Assembly: GCA_013396655.1 (NCBI GenBank)
Contig: WBMV01006503.1
Span: 310,001-374,000 of the forward strand
Origin: Campylorhamphus procurvoides
Taxonomy: Eukaryota; Chordata; Aves; Passeriformes; Dendrocolaptidae
Reading direction: 5' to 3'
DNA length: 64,000 nt
Of this stretch, positions 34,100 through 46,359 are shown piece after piece (within the stretch, counting starts at the first letter, position 1; each line of letters starts with the position of its first letter). The notes under the pieces are model-generated. The model had not been told where the DNA came from, did no database searches, and was given only the letters and a program-made list of their open reading frames with translations. The translations under genes were made by a program, and so were the position numbers.

Positions 34100-34790
34100 C
34101 TAGACCAGGTTTGGTCTGATTTGATGGAGTTTAATAATGACTTATAACCTGTGCTGACAATGTGCAGACCCGCACAACGTCATTTAACTCATTTATTCTG
34201 CTTGCTGTAAAAACAAAGAGATGGCAAATAAATATATGGAAAGTTCATTGTTTGTCAGAGGGCCCAAGCCAAAAGTTTTCAGTGACCTTTTAAAATATGG
34301 TCCCAGGCTAGTACTAAAATGTCTGTCACTCAGCACACACACTTGCACAATTTGGCCTTTTAACCCGTGCATCTTGTTTTTCTCTCTTTCAACTGGTTGT
34401 ATGAATTTCAAATCAGCTGCAGCTATTTAAGTTTTTGCATTGGAGGATTACTGTAAATTGCAGTCTGACAATTACAATGTACAGCGCACAGGAGAGTTAT
34501 TAATGGATAGGCCTACTGATGGCCTTTCAGCGCTGACGAGGGCCTGGTGTTCCTCACCCGTAATTAGATCCAGTGGTCGGGGTCTGCATGGATGAGGCAG
34601 AGAAGGGGGTTGGCTGGGGAGTGCTGCTTTATCAGAGGAAGATATCAATTGATCAGAGATAGTTACTATCGGCAACGTCTAAATCTCTAATTCACCTTCT
34701 TCTTAATGACTTGTATTGGCTTAAGAAGCTAAGTCATTTGACAGCACAGAGCTCGGCTGACAAAGCCGTGCAGGTGGTTTTAATAGAGGA
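34100..34790. promoter_or_regulatory. Candidate conserved non-coding element
   Basis: Repeat-free block with many transcription-factor-like words: TAATTAG (34560 region), CAATTAC, GGATTA (34445 region, bicoid/OTX/GSC type), ATTAATGG, and a cluster of GATA/TATC words at 34630-34670. Base composition changes from AT-rich to GC-balanced and back. Conservation cannot be tested here; the call rests on texture and motif density. Confidence 0.35.
34630..34670. promoter_or_regulatory. GATA-site cluster
   Basis: Four GATA/TATC words in 41 bp: TATCA at 34630, GATATC at 34641-34646, AGATAG at 34657-34662 and TATC at 34667-34670, with a TGATCA between them. Confidence 0.4.
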
Positions 34791-35908
34791 TTTCTGTTGC
34801 TTGAGATTTCACTAAAGACGGAGCAACAGTTCAACAGACACAACAGAGGCCAGTAAAAACCCCGGTCTGCTGCTCTGCTCTCTGAGGGTACCAGTGGGGC
34901 TCAGGCTGCAGCAAACCACCACTCCCATTTACACGGCACTTTTTCCCTTTGCAAACCCAAACAAGGGCTTTCTCTGAGGCTTCATTATTTATTTTAAGGA
35001 ATGAATCTTATGTCAGCATAAATTATATTTGACAAATGAAAACCCTTTGGGGTGGGGTGGGGGAAGGAATTTTTTTTATTTTTAATTGCCCTATGAAAAA
35101 CGTTATCCAGAACATAATGTTCCTGAAAAATTAAATAGGCTTTTAGGATGAAGAGAGAGTCCAATGCCCAGGAAGAACCAGCAAGCTTTGTAAAAGCTGA
35201 AGACAATGGTATTTTACCATCCACAAACCTAGAAAATCAACCAACCGCAAGCCAAGATTAGACATGGCTTCATGAACCAAAAAGTCAGCTTTTTAATAAA
35301 GTAACCCAAGACGCAATGGTTTTGTGCTTAGATTATCACAGTGTAAATCCAATAAGAGATGGGCACCTAATTCCCCAAGGTGCTGCTGATCCAGCCCTGA
35401 TCCTTTCTAGAAGGATTACAACCACCTGCTGGGAAGTTTTCCATGTAGTAAAGCTGGTAGCCAAACTGATATTCACAGTATGTCCCAGAGACTTTTTGTT
35501 ATTATTATTATTCAGATGATGTATACCCATGGGAAATATAGGTTTGAGTCAGTTAAGGCTTTTTTAGGGGGTAAACATTTGTTTAAAGTCTTGTTCCAAT
35601 CTCTTAACACATATTGAAGTAAAATCTTATTGGGTAGATCACTGGCATAAGCAGAACTTTCTGTTGTTGTTCTTGAGGGAGAGCTCAACAGAAAAGCAGG
35701 TCTGTGAGATTTTGCATTGTAACCTTGAGTGGAAACATATTTATCAGCACAAAGCCTGCTATTTTAAGCTGTTCTGGAACTAGCAAAACTGATGGATCTT
35801 CTGGTTTCACCACCAGGCTCATGACCTCACTCCCAATACCACTTCTGGATTCATGTCACAGTTTCTACTTGTGAGCACTAATTTGCCATTTGTACTTCCA
35901 ATGAACTT

Positions 35909-35940
35909 GCAAACTGTAACTTTGTAAGTTACAGCTTTGC
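35909..35940. repeat. Imperfect hairpin, 14 bp stem
   Basis: CTGTAACTT (35914-35922) and AAGTTACAG (35926-35934) pair perfectly around TGT. Outside a single bulged C, GCAAA and TTTGC extend the stem. No larger element recognised. Confidence 0.85.
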
Positions 35941-36004
35941 AGCTCCTAAGTCAGGGACCACTGGCCTGAAATGTTATTGTGCACCTGTAGTGTGCTGTTA
36001 TCTC

Positions 36005-36200
36005 AAGATCTTGAAGTGCTTTCGAAACTTTCTAATTATGGTTTATAAAGCTCTGAGTGTTATCCCTACCAGAGGAGAAAACAATGGCAGGGGGAAATAA
36101 GTAACTCTCCCAAAAGCAATAAATTGTTAAATTGTTTGCTAAGTAATTTGTCTAGACTGGGATATAGAATAAACTAGAGTATGGGTTGAAATCCAGATCC
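36005..36200 (-). repeat. Probable MIR-like SINE relic
   Basis: Degraded similarity to the complement of the amniote MIR core and tail: GAAGTGCTTT, then TTATCCCTACCAGAGGAGAA, AAGTAACTCTCCCAAAAGC and a final GGTTGAAATCCAGATCC. Divergence is high, so the family call is tentative. Confidence 0.45.
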
Positions 36201-36221
36201 TTTGATGCTGATGGTGAGAGT

Positions 36222-36577
36222 CACAGAATCATTTAGGCTGGAAAAGACCTCCAAGATCATCAAGTTCTATCTTTGACTGACCACCATCTTGTCAACTAGA
36301 CCATCTCACTAAGTGGCACATCCAGTCATTTCTCAAACACTTCCAGGGATGGTGACTCCACCACCTCCCTGGGCAGTCTGTGCCAATGCTTGACAACTCC
36401 TTCAAGCAAGTGAACAAATTCTTCATGATGTCCAACCTGAACATCCCCGCGTGCAACTTAAGGCTATGTCCTCTAGTCCTGTCACTCGTTGCCTTGGAGA
36501 AGAGACCAATCCTCACCTGCCTAAAACCTCCTTTCAGGTAGTTGTAGAAAGCGATAAGGTCTCCCCTGAGTCTCCTG
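36222..36577 (-). mobile_element. CR1 LINE 3' fragment
   Basis: Begins CACAGAATCATTTAGGCTGG (complement of the CR1 tail) and continues with CAAACACTTCCAGGGATGGT, GGCTATGTCCTCTAGTCCTG and GATAAGGTCTCCCCTGAGTC. It breaks off within the CR1 3' region exactly where an LTR-like sequence begins. Confidence 0.92.
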
Positions 36578-36870
36578 TAGTGGGTTGACCTGGCTGAACA
36601 CCAGGGGCCCACCCAGCCACTCAATCACTCCCCTTCCCAGCTGGAGAGGGGAGAGAGAGTAAGATGGAAAACAAATTGTAGGTTGACATAAGGCTGTTTA
36701 CTAAAGCAAAAGTGAAAGTTTGAGCCTGTACAAGTGAAGAGGAAAAAAACTGAGCTAGCTAGCTGGGATGTCAGTGTCATCCCAAATTTAATGTGGCTGT
36801 ATCAGCAGAAAGCTAACTGGAGAATGGTGCTGAGGTGGAGGGCTCCTTCTCTGTACAATGAAGCAAAAGA
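36578..36870 (+). mobile_element. LTR-like fragment of an endogenous retrovirus
   Basis: The junction at 36578 starts TGTAGTGGGTTGACC and continues through CCAGGGGCCCACCCAGCCAC and CAGCTGGAGAGGGGAGAGAG, resembling a family of avian ERV LTRs that start with TG and this opening. It is degraded and its right end is uncertain. No retroviral genes adjoin it and the other CR1 half is not found beyond it, so it is a remnant. Confidence 0.55.
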
Positions 36871-39800
36871 GAAGTATGGTGATACCAATAATCTTCAACC
36901 AAAAATGCACCTATTCTGCTATGGACAATGAGGGATGTCCAGCAAATGCTTTTTGGAAGAGCTGTGTAAGTCAGCAGTTTGTTATGAAAATGATTTTATT
37001 TAACAGTTGCATGTGTTTATGCCCTTAGACTTCTGCTTTTTGTGTTTGAAGTTACATTGTTGAGAGAAGGTTTATTCTCTCATTTTTAGAGCAACTTGTA
37101 CAGTGAAAAGCTATTACTGTCATCTTTGGGTGCTATTATTTAGTCACAAACTACTAGTGATGGTGAGGACAATGAGAAATGTGATTCTTCAAGATCCCAG
37201 TGTGTCACAGAAAGGTGTTTTCCACCTATATTTTGTCTTGTGTGAGCTGCCAGGTACTGGGTTTGGGGCAGGCCTGAATCTCCACCACCCTGTCTGCAAC
37301 TACCAAATAGACAAAAGTTGAACTTCTCACTGAGTAAGAGTTTGGTATCAAGAATCAAACACAATACCTTCTCTTGCTGTAGGTCTATCTTTTTTTGTAT
37401 TTAATTTTAAGTATGGGTTGGAATATTTCAATTTATTTTGCTTTGCATATTTTGAAGAACTTGCCAAAAGAGCTGGTTTGGATGCAAAGAGCAAACCTTG
37501 ATCACTCAGCCCTGAAAGGTGACAAGTTTGACACGTTCAGAGGGTTTTGAAGCAGGAGGGGCACATTCTTTGCTCATTTTTAAAGGGAAACCTCAGCTGA
37601 CTCAGTCGAGCTCTGTTCATTTACACAGAGAAGATAGGGCCCAGCAGTTTGCTCTGTAATGGTTTCCATAAGAGGTAGCTCAGTCCCTGTAATAGTCTGT
37701 GTGGTGTGAGTAATCATCAATCTGTTAGCAATTTTGAGCAAGCCTATTAGCACCATGGTCTGGTCAGCTGAGTTTTGCAGAGAGACATTGCTGAGCTATT
37801 CTGTCACATTGCTCTGGCAGTTCATCTCTTCCTACTGGGCAGAATAACATGGGAACCGCTGGTATTAGCTAACTCTTCCCCCTTTTGCTGGCCGGTCATG
37901 ATTGTGCCCTAGTATGTAACATTTCAATTCAAACATGCTTATTAAGTTCAATAGCTTTGAAGGGAGTTGCTTTCCTGCTTAATGCCTGTTGGCTAATGAC
38001 ATTGGGGTAAGCTGGTCAAAAGAGGGTACATAATTGGTGACTTTATTCTACCAGGGTGCCCATGAACCAAGAATAAAATATGATTTTGTTTGTGCATTAT
38101 AACATGTATCTATACCTCATGCTTCTTTCCCAAGCAAAAAATTTTGCTAACTCAATCTTTGGTACACATATATCTCTATATATACAGACACACTACATGT
38201 GTGTGTACATGACTTGCTCATCAGTGACTTGTATGCTAAGCCACCTGATGACAAACCAGAAGCTCTCCAGCTTCTGAAGTGAAGCACTGCTGCAAAAAGC
38301 ATTATAATAACTGACTTCTGTCTTAGTGGTGCCTTCATCTTTTTATTCCTTTTTAAAATAAAATCTGTTTTGACTATTTTGCTATACTGTTAACAGATGG
38401 ACACACCCAGAATGTTGGCAGTTATGTTCAAGACTGGATTAATAAAAGGTTTGTTATTTTACTAGCATATCCAAATGCAAATACTCCTACTGGACTCCAC
38501 CCTTCAGCTGTGAAGCAGGTTGTAAATCAGTCCTTTTTTTCTGTTGTTTTTAAAGTAGTTTAGGGGCTTTAAAATGGTATTTAACATTATTACAGTCTGC
38601 TTGAATATTGTACAATTTCTAACTGTTTCTTCTTTTTTATATCCACTTTCCTGCCACTCAGAAGCTTCTAAAGAAAACAGTGCAGTCACTGCTAATGCCA
38701 AGGTGGAGCAGAAGTACTTCTACTGTTCTTAATGACTGTTCTCCCCCAAGTATTTAGGTGCCATAATTTTTAGCTTGCTAGGAAACCCAACATTTACAGA
38801 GGTAAAGAATGAAGGCCAGGTTTTCAGACTTTGTCTTTAAGGCTGGAATGGGTAAATTTGTCGTTGCATCTTTCCCTAGGAAAGCTCCAGTAGGTGCACA
38901 GCCAGCAGTCCTTGTCCCTGTGCTGCCCTCCTTAATGTATGTCTAAGACTATGGAAAAAATATTCTGCAACTGGAAATATGGGAGGACATGGCTACTGGT
39001 TCAGGAGCCAGCAGTTCTGATGCTAGCACACATTTAAGCACATCCATCAAGCACTCCATCATCTCTGAAAATTATGTCCTAAAATATCCTTGTTCATGTG
39101 TTTCTATTTTGAAATTCTGGTCTCTGGTATTATTCTCTTTCCTCAAAGTCAGAGCAATGTAATCTGAATGCTGAAAGAAACTGTTGTTTGAGCTGATCTA
39201 CTCAGGTTCTTGACTGATTCTGAAAACAGGGCCTTCCTATCCATTAAGATAAGACTGAAACACTGGTGACATTAAGCCCAGCTATAATAGCTTTGGTGTT
39301 CTGGTCTGCAAAAAAATGTCTATCCTGTCTAGCAGGGCCATTGTGTTGGTCTGGTCTCTCAGACCCGGGTGAGAGGCTCCAGTCTATCAAGTGTCACCTC
39401 TCACCATGTCCCAGCAGCTACTGCCCCAGAGGGAGAGGGCCAGTGAACACACAAGATTTCAGAGCGCTTGTGATAAAGCTTGTGCACTCTGGAAAGCAAA
39501 TCTCCTTCTCTCTCACCTTGTCCACTTCTGATTTCATGTCCATAAACCCCCTTGTGCTGCTTGTTTTCATTTTCTTGGCACAGCTCCCCTTACCTGGACT
39601 CTTGCTGGATCTCACGTTCCCCTTCACATCCTGTCCCTGTGCTGGGAAGGGCACAGGGGATCGACAGCCTGTTCTGGGAGCTCTTGGCCTCAGTGACAGA
39701 CCGGCATCTGTGCACAACATGCTGTGCAAACCCAAGGCTCCTGTCTGAGTCAGAAGTGTGTTTAGAGTTTCCCAAATGTAAGGACTAAGAGGTGAAAAAA

Positions 39801-40914
39801 ATTGCAATTTTTTCAGTTCCTGTAATCTAACCACTGTGTAGATTGACATCCAACCTTGCTTTCCCGCCCTCCCAACAGTGTGTTCCTGCCTCTACTGCCC
39901 CAGCAGCAGTGCTTGCAGTCTGCACACTCATCTGGGCAAGGGAACTGTTTTCATCACGGTCTGTTTTTGGGTATTTTTCTGTTTTAAGGTCACATTAGCT
40001 TTAAGCTGGATCTGGTTCCTCATCTGACCTGCATAACTTCAGGAGCATCAGCATCAACAGAGGGGAGAAGGCAGGGCTGCTGGAGGTGGGGAAGGAAGGG
40101 GCTGACACCAGTCTCCTCTGCCCCTCATTGCAAGCTGCTGCAAGACCACCAGCTGTGTGCTCCCAACCTGCATCTCCCATCACAGCAGCCACAGGAGCAT
40201 CACCAGGATCAGCTCCTGACCTGGTGCTCAGGTTACTCAGTGAGCCACTGTATGTATGGCCCTGTGGTTCCAGCACAAAGAGTGTGTCAGAAGTGGGTGA
40301 TGCTGGGCAGGTGAGGGAGAGCTGGGCCATATCTCTCAGGAGTGACTGACAGCAGGTCAGAGTAAGTGTGGTGTGAAGCTGAACCTGCGTGAGAGAACAG
40401 ATCAAAGCACCAGCTCATCGTGTTCATGTCAGCCACAAACAAGTGCTTAGCAATTTACTTTGGGTGTGGGATAGAAGTAGCTTATACTTAATACTTCTGC
40501 AAGTATCAGCCTGTGTGCTGTGGCTCTCTCCCTGCACACCACCTTCCCCACCCGCTACACGTTTGTGCAAAACCACACACACAATGGCTTCTTTGTTGGC
40601 ATGGAAAAGTGCTCCACGGGGAGCTGCACATCCCAGAATGCAGCTCTGTTTGCATCTAGAGTTGTGATGGATCACTGTGGGGAACCTTAAATCTCTACAG
40701 TACTCAGATCTCTATCAAAAATGAGGGCAGCTGGAGTACGCTCCATTTAATGTAAACTACATGTACAGCTGGATTCCTTATCACCTTGTCAATGCCACCC
40801 CCAACTGCCAAGGACTGAGAGCCCCCGAGTCCACTGAAACCAAAAGGAGGTGAGGATTTTCTTTGACTTGGATGCAGGTATTTTAAAGGGACCATGGGAA
40901 ATAATTAACACATA
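36871..40914. other. Intergenic with one conserved-looking block
   Basis: No gene recognised. The (TA/CA)-rich patch 38160-38205 is low-complexity. The longest open frames (39266-39748 +, 39418-39849 -, 40001-40405 -) overlap one another in opposite strands and show no family signature. The block 37540-38020 is listed separately. Confidence 0.55.
37540..38020. promoter_or_regulatory. Candidate conserved non-coding element
   Basis: Repeat-free stretch with an AP-1/MAF-type TGACTCA at 37598-37604 within CAGCTGACTCAG, plus TAATCATCAATC, GTTAGCAATT and GCTAATGACATT words. Called on texture only. Confidence 0.3.
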
Positions 40915-41010
40915 ATTAACCTGTAGAACTTTCTGCCAGGAAGTATTACTGAGGCCAACCACTCTGCAGGGTTAGGAATTTATATGAATAATAAGAGGTC
41001 CAAAGTGGAA
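40915..41010 (+). mobile_element. Ancient CR1-type LINE relic
   Basis: AATTAACCTGTAGAACTTTC, GGAAGTATTACTGAGGCCAA and GGGTTAGGAATTTATATGAA follow in order the sequence of old sauropsid CR1 3' regions (the 'aacctgtggaactc ... gaggccaa ... atttatatgg' series). Diverged, so it probably predates birds. Confidence 0.55.
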
Positions 41011-44000
41011 AAGGCATCAGCCTTCAAAGTAGGGAGGACATCATTAACCAAAGTGAGTTAAGGAGATGTTTTTTTTATGAATAAATTATTTCCTAGTGGT
41101 CTATTATGGGATGTCTTGCACCTTCCTGTGAAGCCTCTGGGAATTTTTGCTGAAGAAGATAGTAGAGCACTGATCTGACCCACTCTGTCAAGCATGTTTC
41201 CTATTAAAAACACAGTACTGCAGATGTACTCTAGAGCTAATAGAGCAGCACTCACCCTGGTTCCCACTGTGCTCCAGAAAATTGTTCAATGTAAAAAAGT
41301 GTATCTTCTTTGATCCCAGATCTGTCACTCTTGTAGGCTGCCATTATTTGAATGGCTCATGGTCACTTCATCTCACTAGCAAATTGTTAGTTAGAAATTA
41401 AAAAATATATATGGAGAAAGACAGTTTGTTTATGGAGTGAATGACATAGAAATGTCAGAACAGATCAGATTGAAAGGCCATCCTGCTGAGAATGAACCTC
41501 TGCAGTAAAACCCAGAGCTGATATTTTCAGAGGACAAAAGACAGTGAGATCCAATTCTATTTCTGAAGTAGTTTTTTGAGCCTGCTTAAGGAGCACCACT
41601 CCAGGAACGGCTCCTTGAGACAACTCTTCGTATGTATTTTCTTTACTGGGGAAATGAAAAGTGTTTTTTCTAGATTTTTCACAAAGATGAAACTATGATC
41701 ATATAGAATCAGACCAGAAATGCATCTTGCCCACAGCACTGTCTCTCTAACAGTGGATTGTGGAGGTCAAAAGGAAAGAATCGGGTGTTATACTGTGATA
41801 TTTTCTGTGCATATTTTCCATATTATACCAGTCTGTGGCCTGGGAACTTCTTGGCCAGGAAGGTTGCATTTGTTTTGATTCTCATAGTCCTTGGGGGACA
41901 TTTCTCTGTTCACATGTACAAGGATTTTATAATACTTTTTATTTCAGCCATTTGTTAATCTGCAAGAGGAACTTGTCCTTATCCTTGAAGACCCTTGGTC
42001 TGAGGAAAAGCAGGTAAGAACTTCAGTTTCTGACCTTTTTTTGAAAGTCCAGACTCATTTAACTGACAGCCATAATAGCCATTGGGTATTATAGCTATTA
42101 TATTTTCATATACTTTGAAAAGTATCTTTTTCTAATAAACTCTCCTTTTCCTTTTGTCTATCCACATCTAAAAACCCAAGGGGATTGCAGTTTACGAAAG
42201 CTCTCTAAACTAGCCTGAAACTAACAGCCTTCAAGGGCTTGGAGATGATGGAGAGGTGCACAGATCTCCAAGGGTTATTGAGCCTTCTGCTGCAATGACT
42301 GCATCTTTATCAGTACCCGGCAAGCCAGAAAAAAACTACCTCTGCTGTCTGCTCAAGTCACAGTCACACCTCCAGGCTGCAGTATAGACACCCCCTCTGT
42401 CTGAGAGTGTTACACTGCATGAGTTCTTCCACTTATAATAAATTTGCAGTGAAATATTAAACACTGGCATATACATTTTTTTTGGCAAAAAGAAGCAAAA
42501 GTTGGAATCTGAATTTAAAACTCTAAAGCAACAAGTGAACATGCAGATTTATGGACTTAACAAACACATACAACTTTTGAGACATGCCTAGCAGACATCA
42601 TGCTTTTAAAATGTCACAGTTCATGTAGCTGTCACTTCCAACACTGAGGAAACTGGCACTCCCAAAGTGCTAGCAAGCTCTGACTGGACAGTAATAAGAC
42701 TCAGAGGTCTAAAATTAAAAACTGTCCAAGAAAATGTATAACTTCTTAAAGACCTCATTCCGAATGTTTTATACCACACTCCAGTTTGCAAAGAAACAGT
42801 TGTCTGATCAGCTAAATAAAAATGAGATGTTTCCACTATACCTTCAGTAGAGGAAACAGTGCTGTTTGTAATGGAGCAGCTTCCATGGGGATCATTGTGA
42901 GCCCCACTGACTGAAAAATTACTTCCCTTGAGGTTTGCTTGCCTTTCTCTGGCAGATGTCTAATCAGTGATGCTGACGTTTTACACCATGACCCATCTGA
43001 ATATCACTGATTAATAGTGTATATTCTAGTTCTGCAGTAATCAAAAGCCTCATTTCTGTTCACAAGTCAGACAGTTTTTATTTCTGCTACAGCATTTTAG
43101 TAATGTCAGCTTGGAAATCTTAGGGCAGCCTATTCTGGCAAACAATGTATACTGACCTAATTGAGGCCTCTGGTATAAACAGACAAAACTACCTGAGTTT
43201 TGAAACATGCAGCCTTTGTCCTCCTAACACCACTGACAGAGACTCCTGTGAAAGCAGGTTTCTCCTGCTGAAATGCACCAAATCATTTGATAAATGAACA
43301 TTTTCTTCAGGTTCTTCAGAAAGTTAAATATTAAAACCCATAAAACAAGAACACTTTCTATGAATTCCAAGCAGACTTCACACTTCACTCTTTGAAGAAA
43401 CATGTTTGTGCTTGAGTTTGAGAAGTTAAACATACAAATTTTTGGGTAAGCTAAGAGAACACTGGAGTGAATTTATTCTTTGCTAACAAGATATTCTGCT
43501 AATGCACAGAATTAAATAATCCCAGATCAGATGTTTTAGTTGTTCTTTTCCACATACCTGGGTGTAATGTTACAGTCAGCCATCCTCTCATCATCATCTC
43601 GGAGACATATTGGTTGTATTGGATTTTCCTGTCCTTAGGGTTAGTTGTCAGCCAGATCAGTTCCCTCACCCAGTTGACCTCATCTCCTCGAGTCCTGCTG
43701 TGAACACAGTGAGGAATGGATACATGAGGCTGAGCACAAAGGAAGGAACATTTCATGTCTTTTCAGAAGCAGGCTCAAAATTACAGTTTTCAAACTTCTT
43801 GTGCAGCTATTGGAAACTAATTAGTGCACCAACTACCTCATTCCACCAGATTCCTTGTTTCTCTTGATGACTCCAGTCACACTTCTGAGACAAAGGTTTC
43901 TATTTGGTATGGTGGAATTTTGCACTTTGACTTGACTAAAGCACGTAACAGAAGCACAGCTAAGTCTCATCCATAAACGTGGAACAGTGCTTGAAATACA

Positions 44001-44194
44001 TTAGAATGAACAGTTTTATTGTAGTTTCCTCTTTCTTCTATGAAGAGTTTCTTTTGGGAAACAAATGGAAATAAAATGGAAAAAATTACCCTTCTGTATG
44101 GACATGAAGAAGAAAAAGAAGAAAGCCCATTAAATCTTAGGACTGAATAAATACAAATTAAAAAAAATAAAATAAAAATAAAAATAAACAATTC

Positions 44195-44225
44195 TTTTTG
44201 CTGTGTCCGAGTGACACAGCAAAAA
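44195..44225. repeat. Perfect 13-bp inverted repeat
   Basis: TTTTTGCTGTGTC (44195-44207) and its exact complement GACACAGCAAAAA (44213-44225) flank a 5-base loop. It sits next to an A/T-rich tract. Too short for a miRNA precursor. Confidence 0.95.
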
Positions 44226-46359
44226 TAGTGCTGTCTGTCAATATTGGTCAAGTTACTTTTCTTGTCTCCTCTTCCTGAAGAAGCAGCAAGAACCTTGATG
44301 CCAATGCACTTCTTGAGATTACTGTTTTCCATTCTTTCCTCTGCCAGACTGCCACGCTCCTCAAAAGAGACTTTTAGTTCATGAAAAGTTCAAGGATTGC
44401 TAGCTTGAACATAGAATGACTGAAATAAGATATTTAAGAGATTTTAATTAAATTCCAGACTTGTTATTGAGTTAGAGTATTGTCACAGCAGGCTATTTTG
44501 TTTTGGCAAATTAGTTTTCATAAAATGCAACACAAACCTAAGTAGGGCAAAAAAGAGCCTTCAAGAAAATGAGGAAAAGTGGAGTCTCCAGTCTTCAGGT
44601 TACCAGATCCTTCTTGCTCAGAGTTTGTAACAGGTATGTGGTGGGATACAACAGTGTACAGTACTTTTTGAACAGTACTATACAAATACTTTCCAAAAAG
44701 TAGCTTCAAGGATAACTTTCTTCTTGTTTGGGTGGGCATGACTCCTTGCTTGTGACTGCAGCTGGAGTGTTACCGCACAAAGTATGATAGCAATTTTGTC
44801 GACTGGGGACACAATGTACACAATCACGGCTGAAACTCATAGATTTGCCTTCCCTGAAGCAGTTACCAGAAGATACCATCACAGACCTTTTAACAGCTTT
44901 CTGGTATTTAGGGCCACTTTTCTCACACTGAGTCCTGCTGTTGGATCCTTGAGGACAAAGGTGCCAAAAACATGAATTCTCCATGTATGACTACACGTCC
45001 TGCATGTCCTTCTCCTTCCAGTGCATGTGTATCACAATCCTCCAGCTTCCAGCCAGGCTAATTAGGTGTGTGGCTAGAGCTGACTGGCTAGTTGGGATGA
45101 TTTCTTTAATTGCTCCACTGGGAAGACTAAACTATATCCCTAGCTGTGTCCAATGAGCTAGCTGTGTATTTGACACCCTCTATTTACAAGGAGATGACAA
45201 GGCAAAATATTTGGTATAGGGTGTATTGGATGGATAGATTATGCAGAAATTTGGAGGTGGAATAAGCAACATATTTAAGAGAGGTACAGATGTGTAGGTT
45301 GAAACACTTAGACTAAAAGCCTATGAATTATTTGAGTCCTTTATTCTTGTGCTGCCCTAGATATCAACATGAATGAAATGGAAGAGTGGCTTTGAGTTCC
45401 TACAAACCAAAGGAGTTTTGAAATGGGCCTGAGGTGAGAATGGGGGCTGTGGAGGGTAAGGATGTCCCTTACATCCCCGTGGCCCTTGTGGTGTCATGAG
45501 AAGTTTTTGGAGGATCTGAAGTCTCTTCTGACAGGCATGGGGTCCTGTGGTGGCTTGGATGCTGGGTAGATCAGGGTGAACGTTTGCACTAGCATCTCCC
45601 AGCACTGAGTGCTGTGCTCACATCAACCCCCACAAAGAGTCTACAAAATAAGCTGCTTCTCACAAAAGCTGTTCTCTGGTTAAGGGAATTAATAAGAAAG
45701 AGACAGAGAAGGAAGGCCGTATGCCCAGTGGGGCAGTGTGGTGTGGGCAGGCTGCATGGTGACAGCCTCTCCCCTGGGACACCACACGTGTGCCTGCAAA
45801 AATCTAGCAGGGGACATGGCCCCTGTTACCCTTTGTTCAGGACTGTATATTTGTCACTGCAAGGCATTGCATATTTAATACCTCACAAGACTTGTATGAC
45901 TTCCAAGGCCCATATGTCATGAATGAGATGAAAGTTTAAGAAAACCCCTTTAATCCCACGGACAGTGGCCCTGGATTTTTACATTGCTGCTAACATATGT
46001 TTCTCCTGAGCCCAGAAGTCTGTAGTTTCTCTGGTTTGTCCGTTCAGCTCTTTCATGACCCCTTTGGTGGCCCACAGGTTGTCTATTAGTTCTTGGTCCT
46101 GCTTCACCAGGTGGAGAGGTTACAGGTCTTGCTGGATGTGCCTACTGAAATTTAATGCAGAGAGTTGCCCACACTGTCTTGATTTATAAAGCTCTCCCAT
46201 AATAAAATAAAAAAATACAGATTTATGGACAGGATATGCCTTTGTGATGTATTGGTAATAGGTTTGCCCTTGTAGAAATATATATTAAAAAAGATATAAA
46301 AATGGTGAGCTGTCAAAAAAGTGATTGAAGAAGCAGCTATCTATTATTTTTCAGGGAAA

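Larger units (their letters stand above)
29401..36004. other. Intergenic; unique sequence with one conserved-looking block
   Basis: No gene recognised. A GC-richer pocket lies at 33150-33340. The block 34100-34790 looks like a regulatory element and is listed separately. A short stretch at 32850-32885 resembles an old palindromic repeat too weakly to call. Confidence 0.55.

Noticed and set aside
36734..36931. Open frame across the LTR-like fragment
   Set aside because: Short, no retroviral protein likeness; chance frame in a repeat remnant.
39266..39849. Open frames of 160 codons (+) and 143 codons (-) overlapping each other
   Set aside because: No domain likeness, no splice or start context, and both strands equally open, as expected from GC-richer unique DNA.
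40001..40405. 134-codon open frame on the minus strand
   Set aside because: Low-complexity Ser/Ala/Leu composition without family resemblance or gene context.
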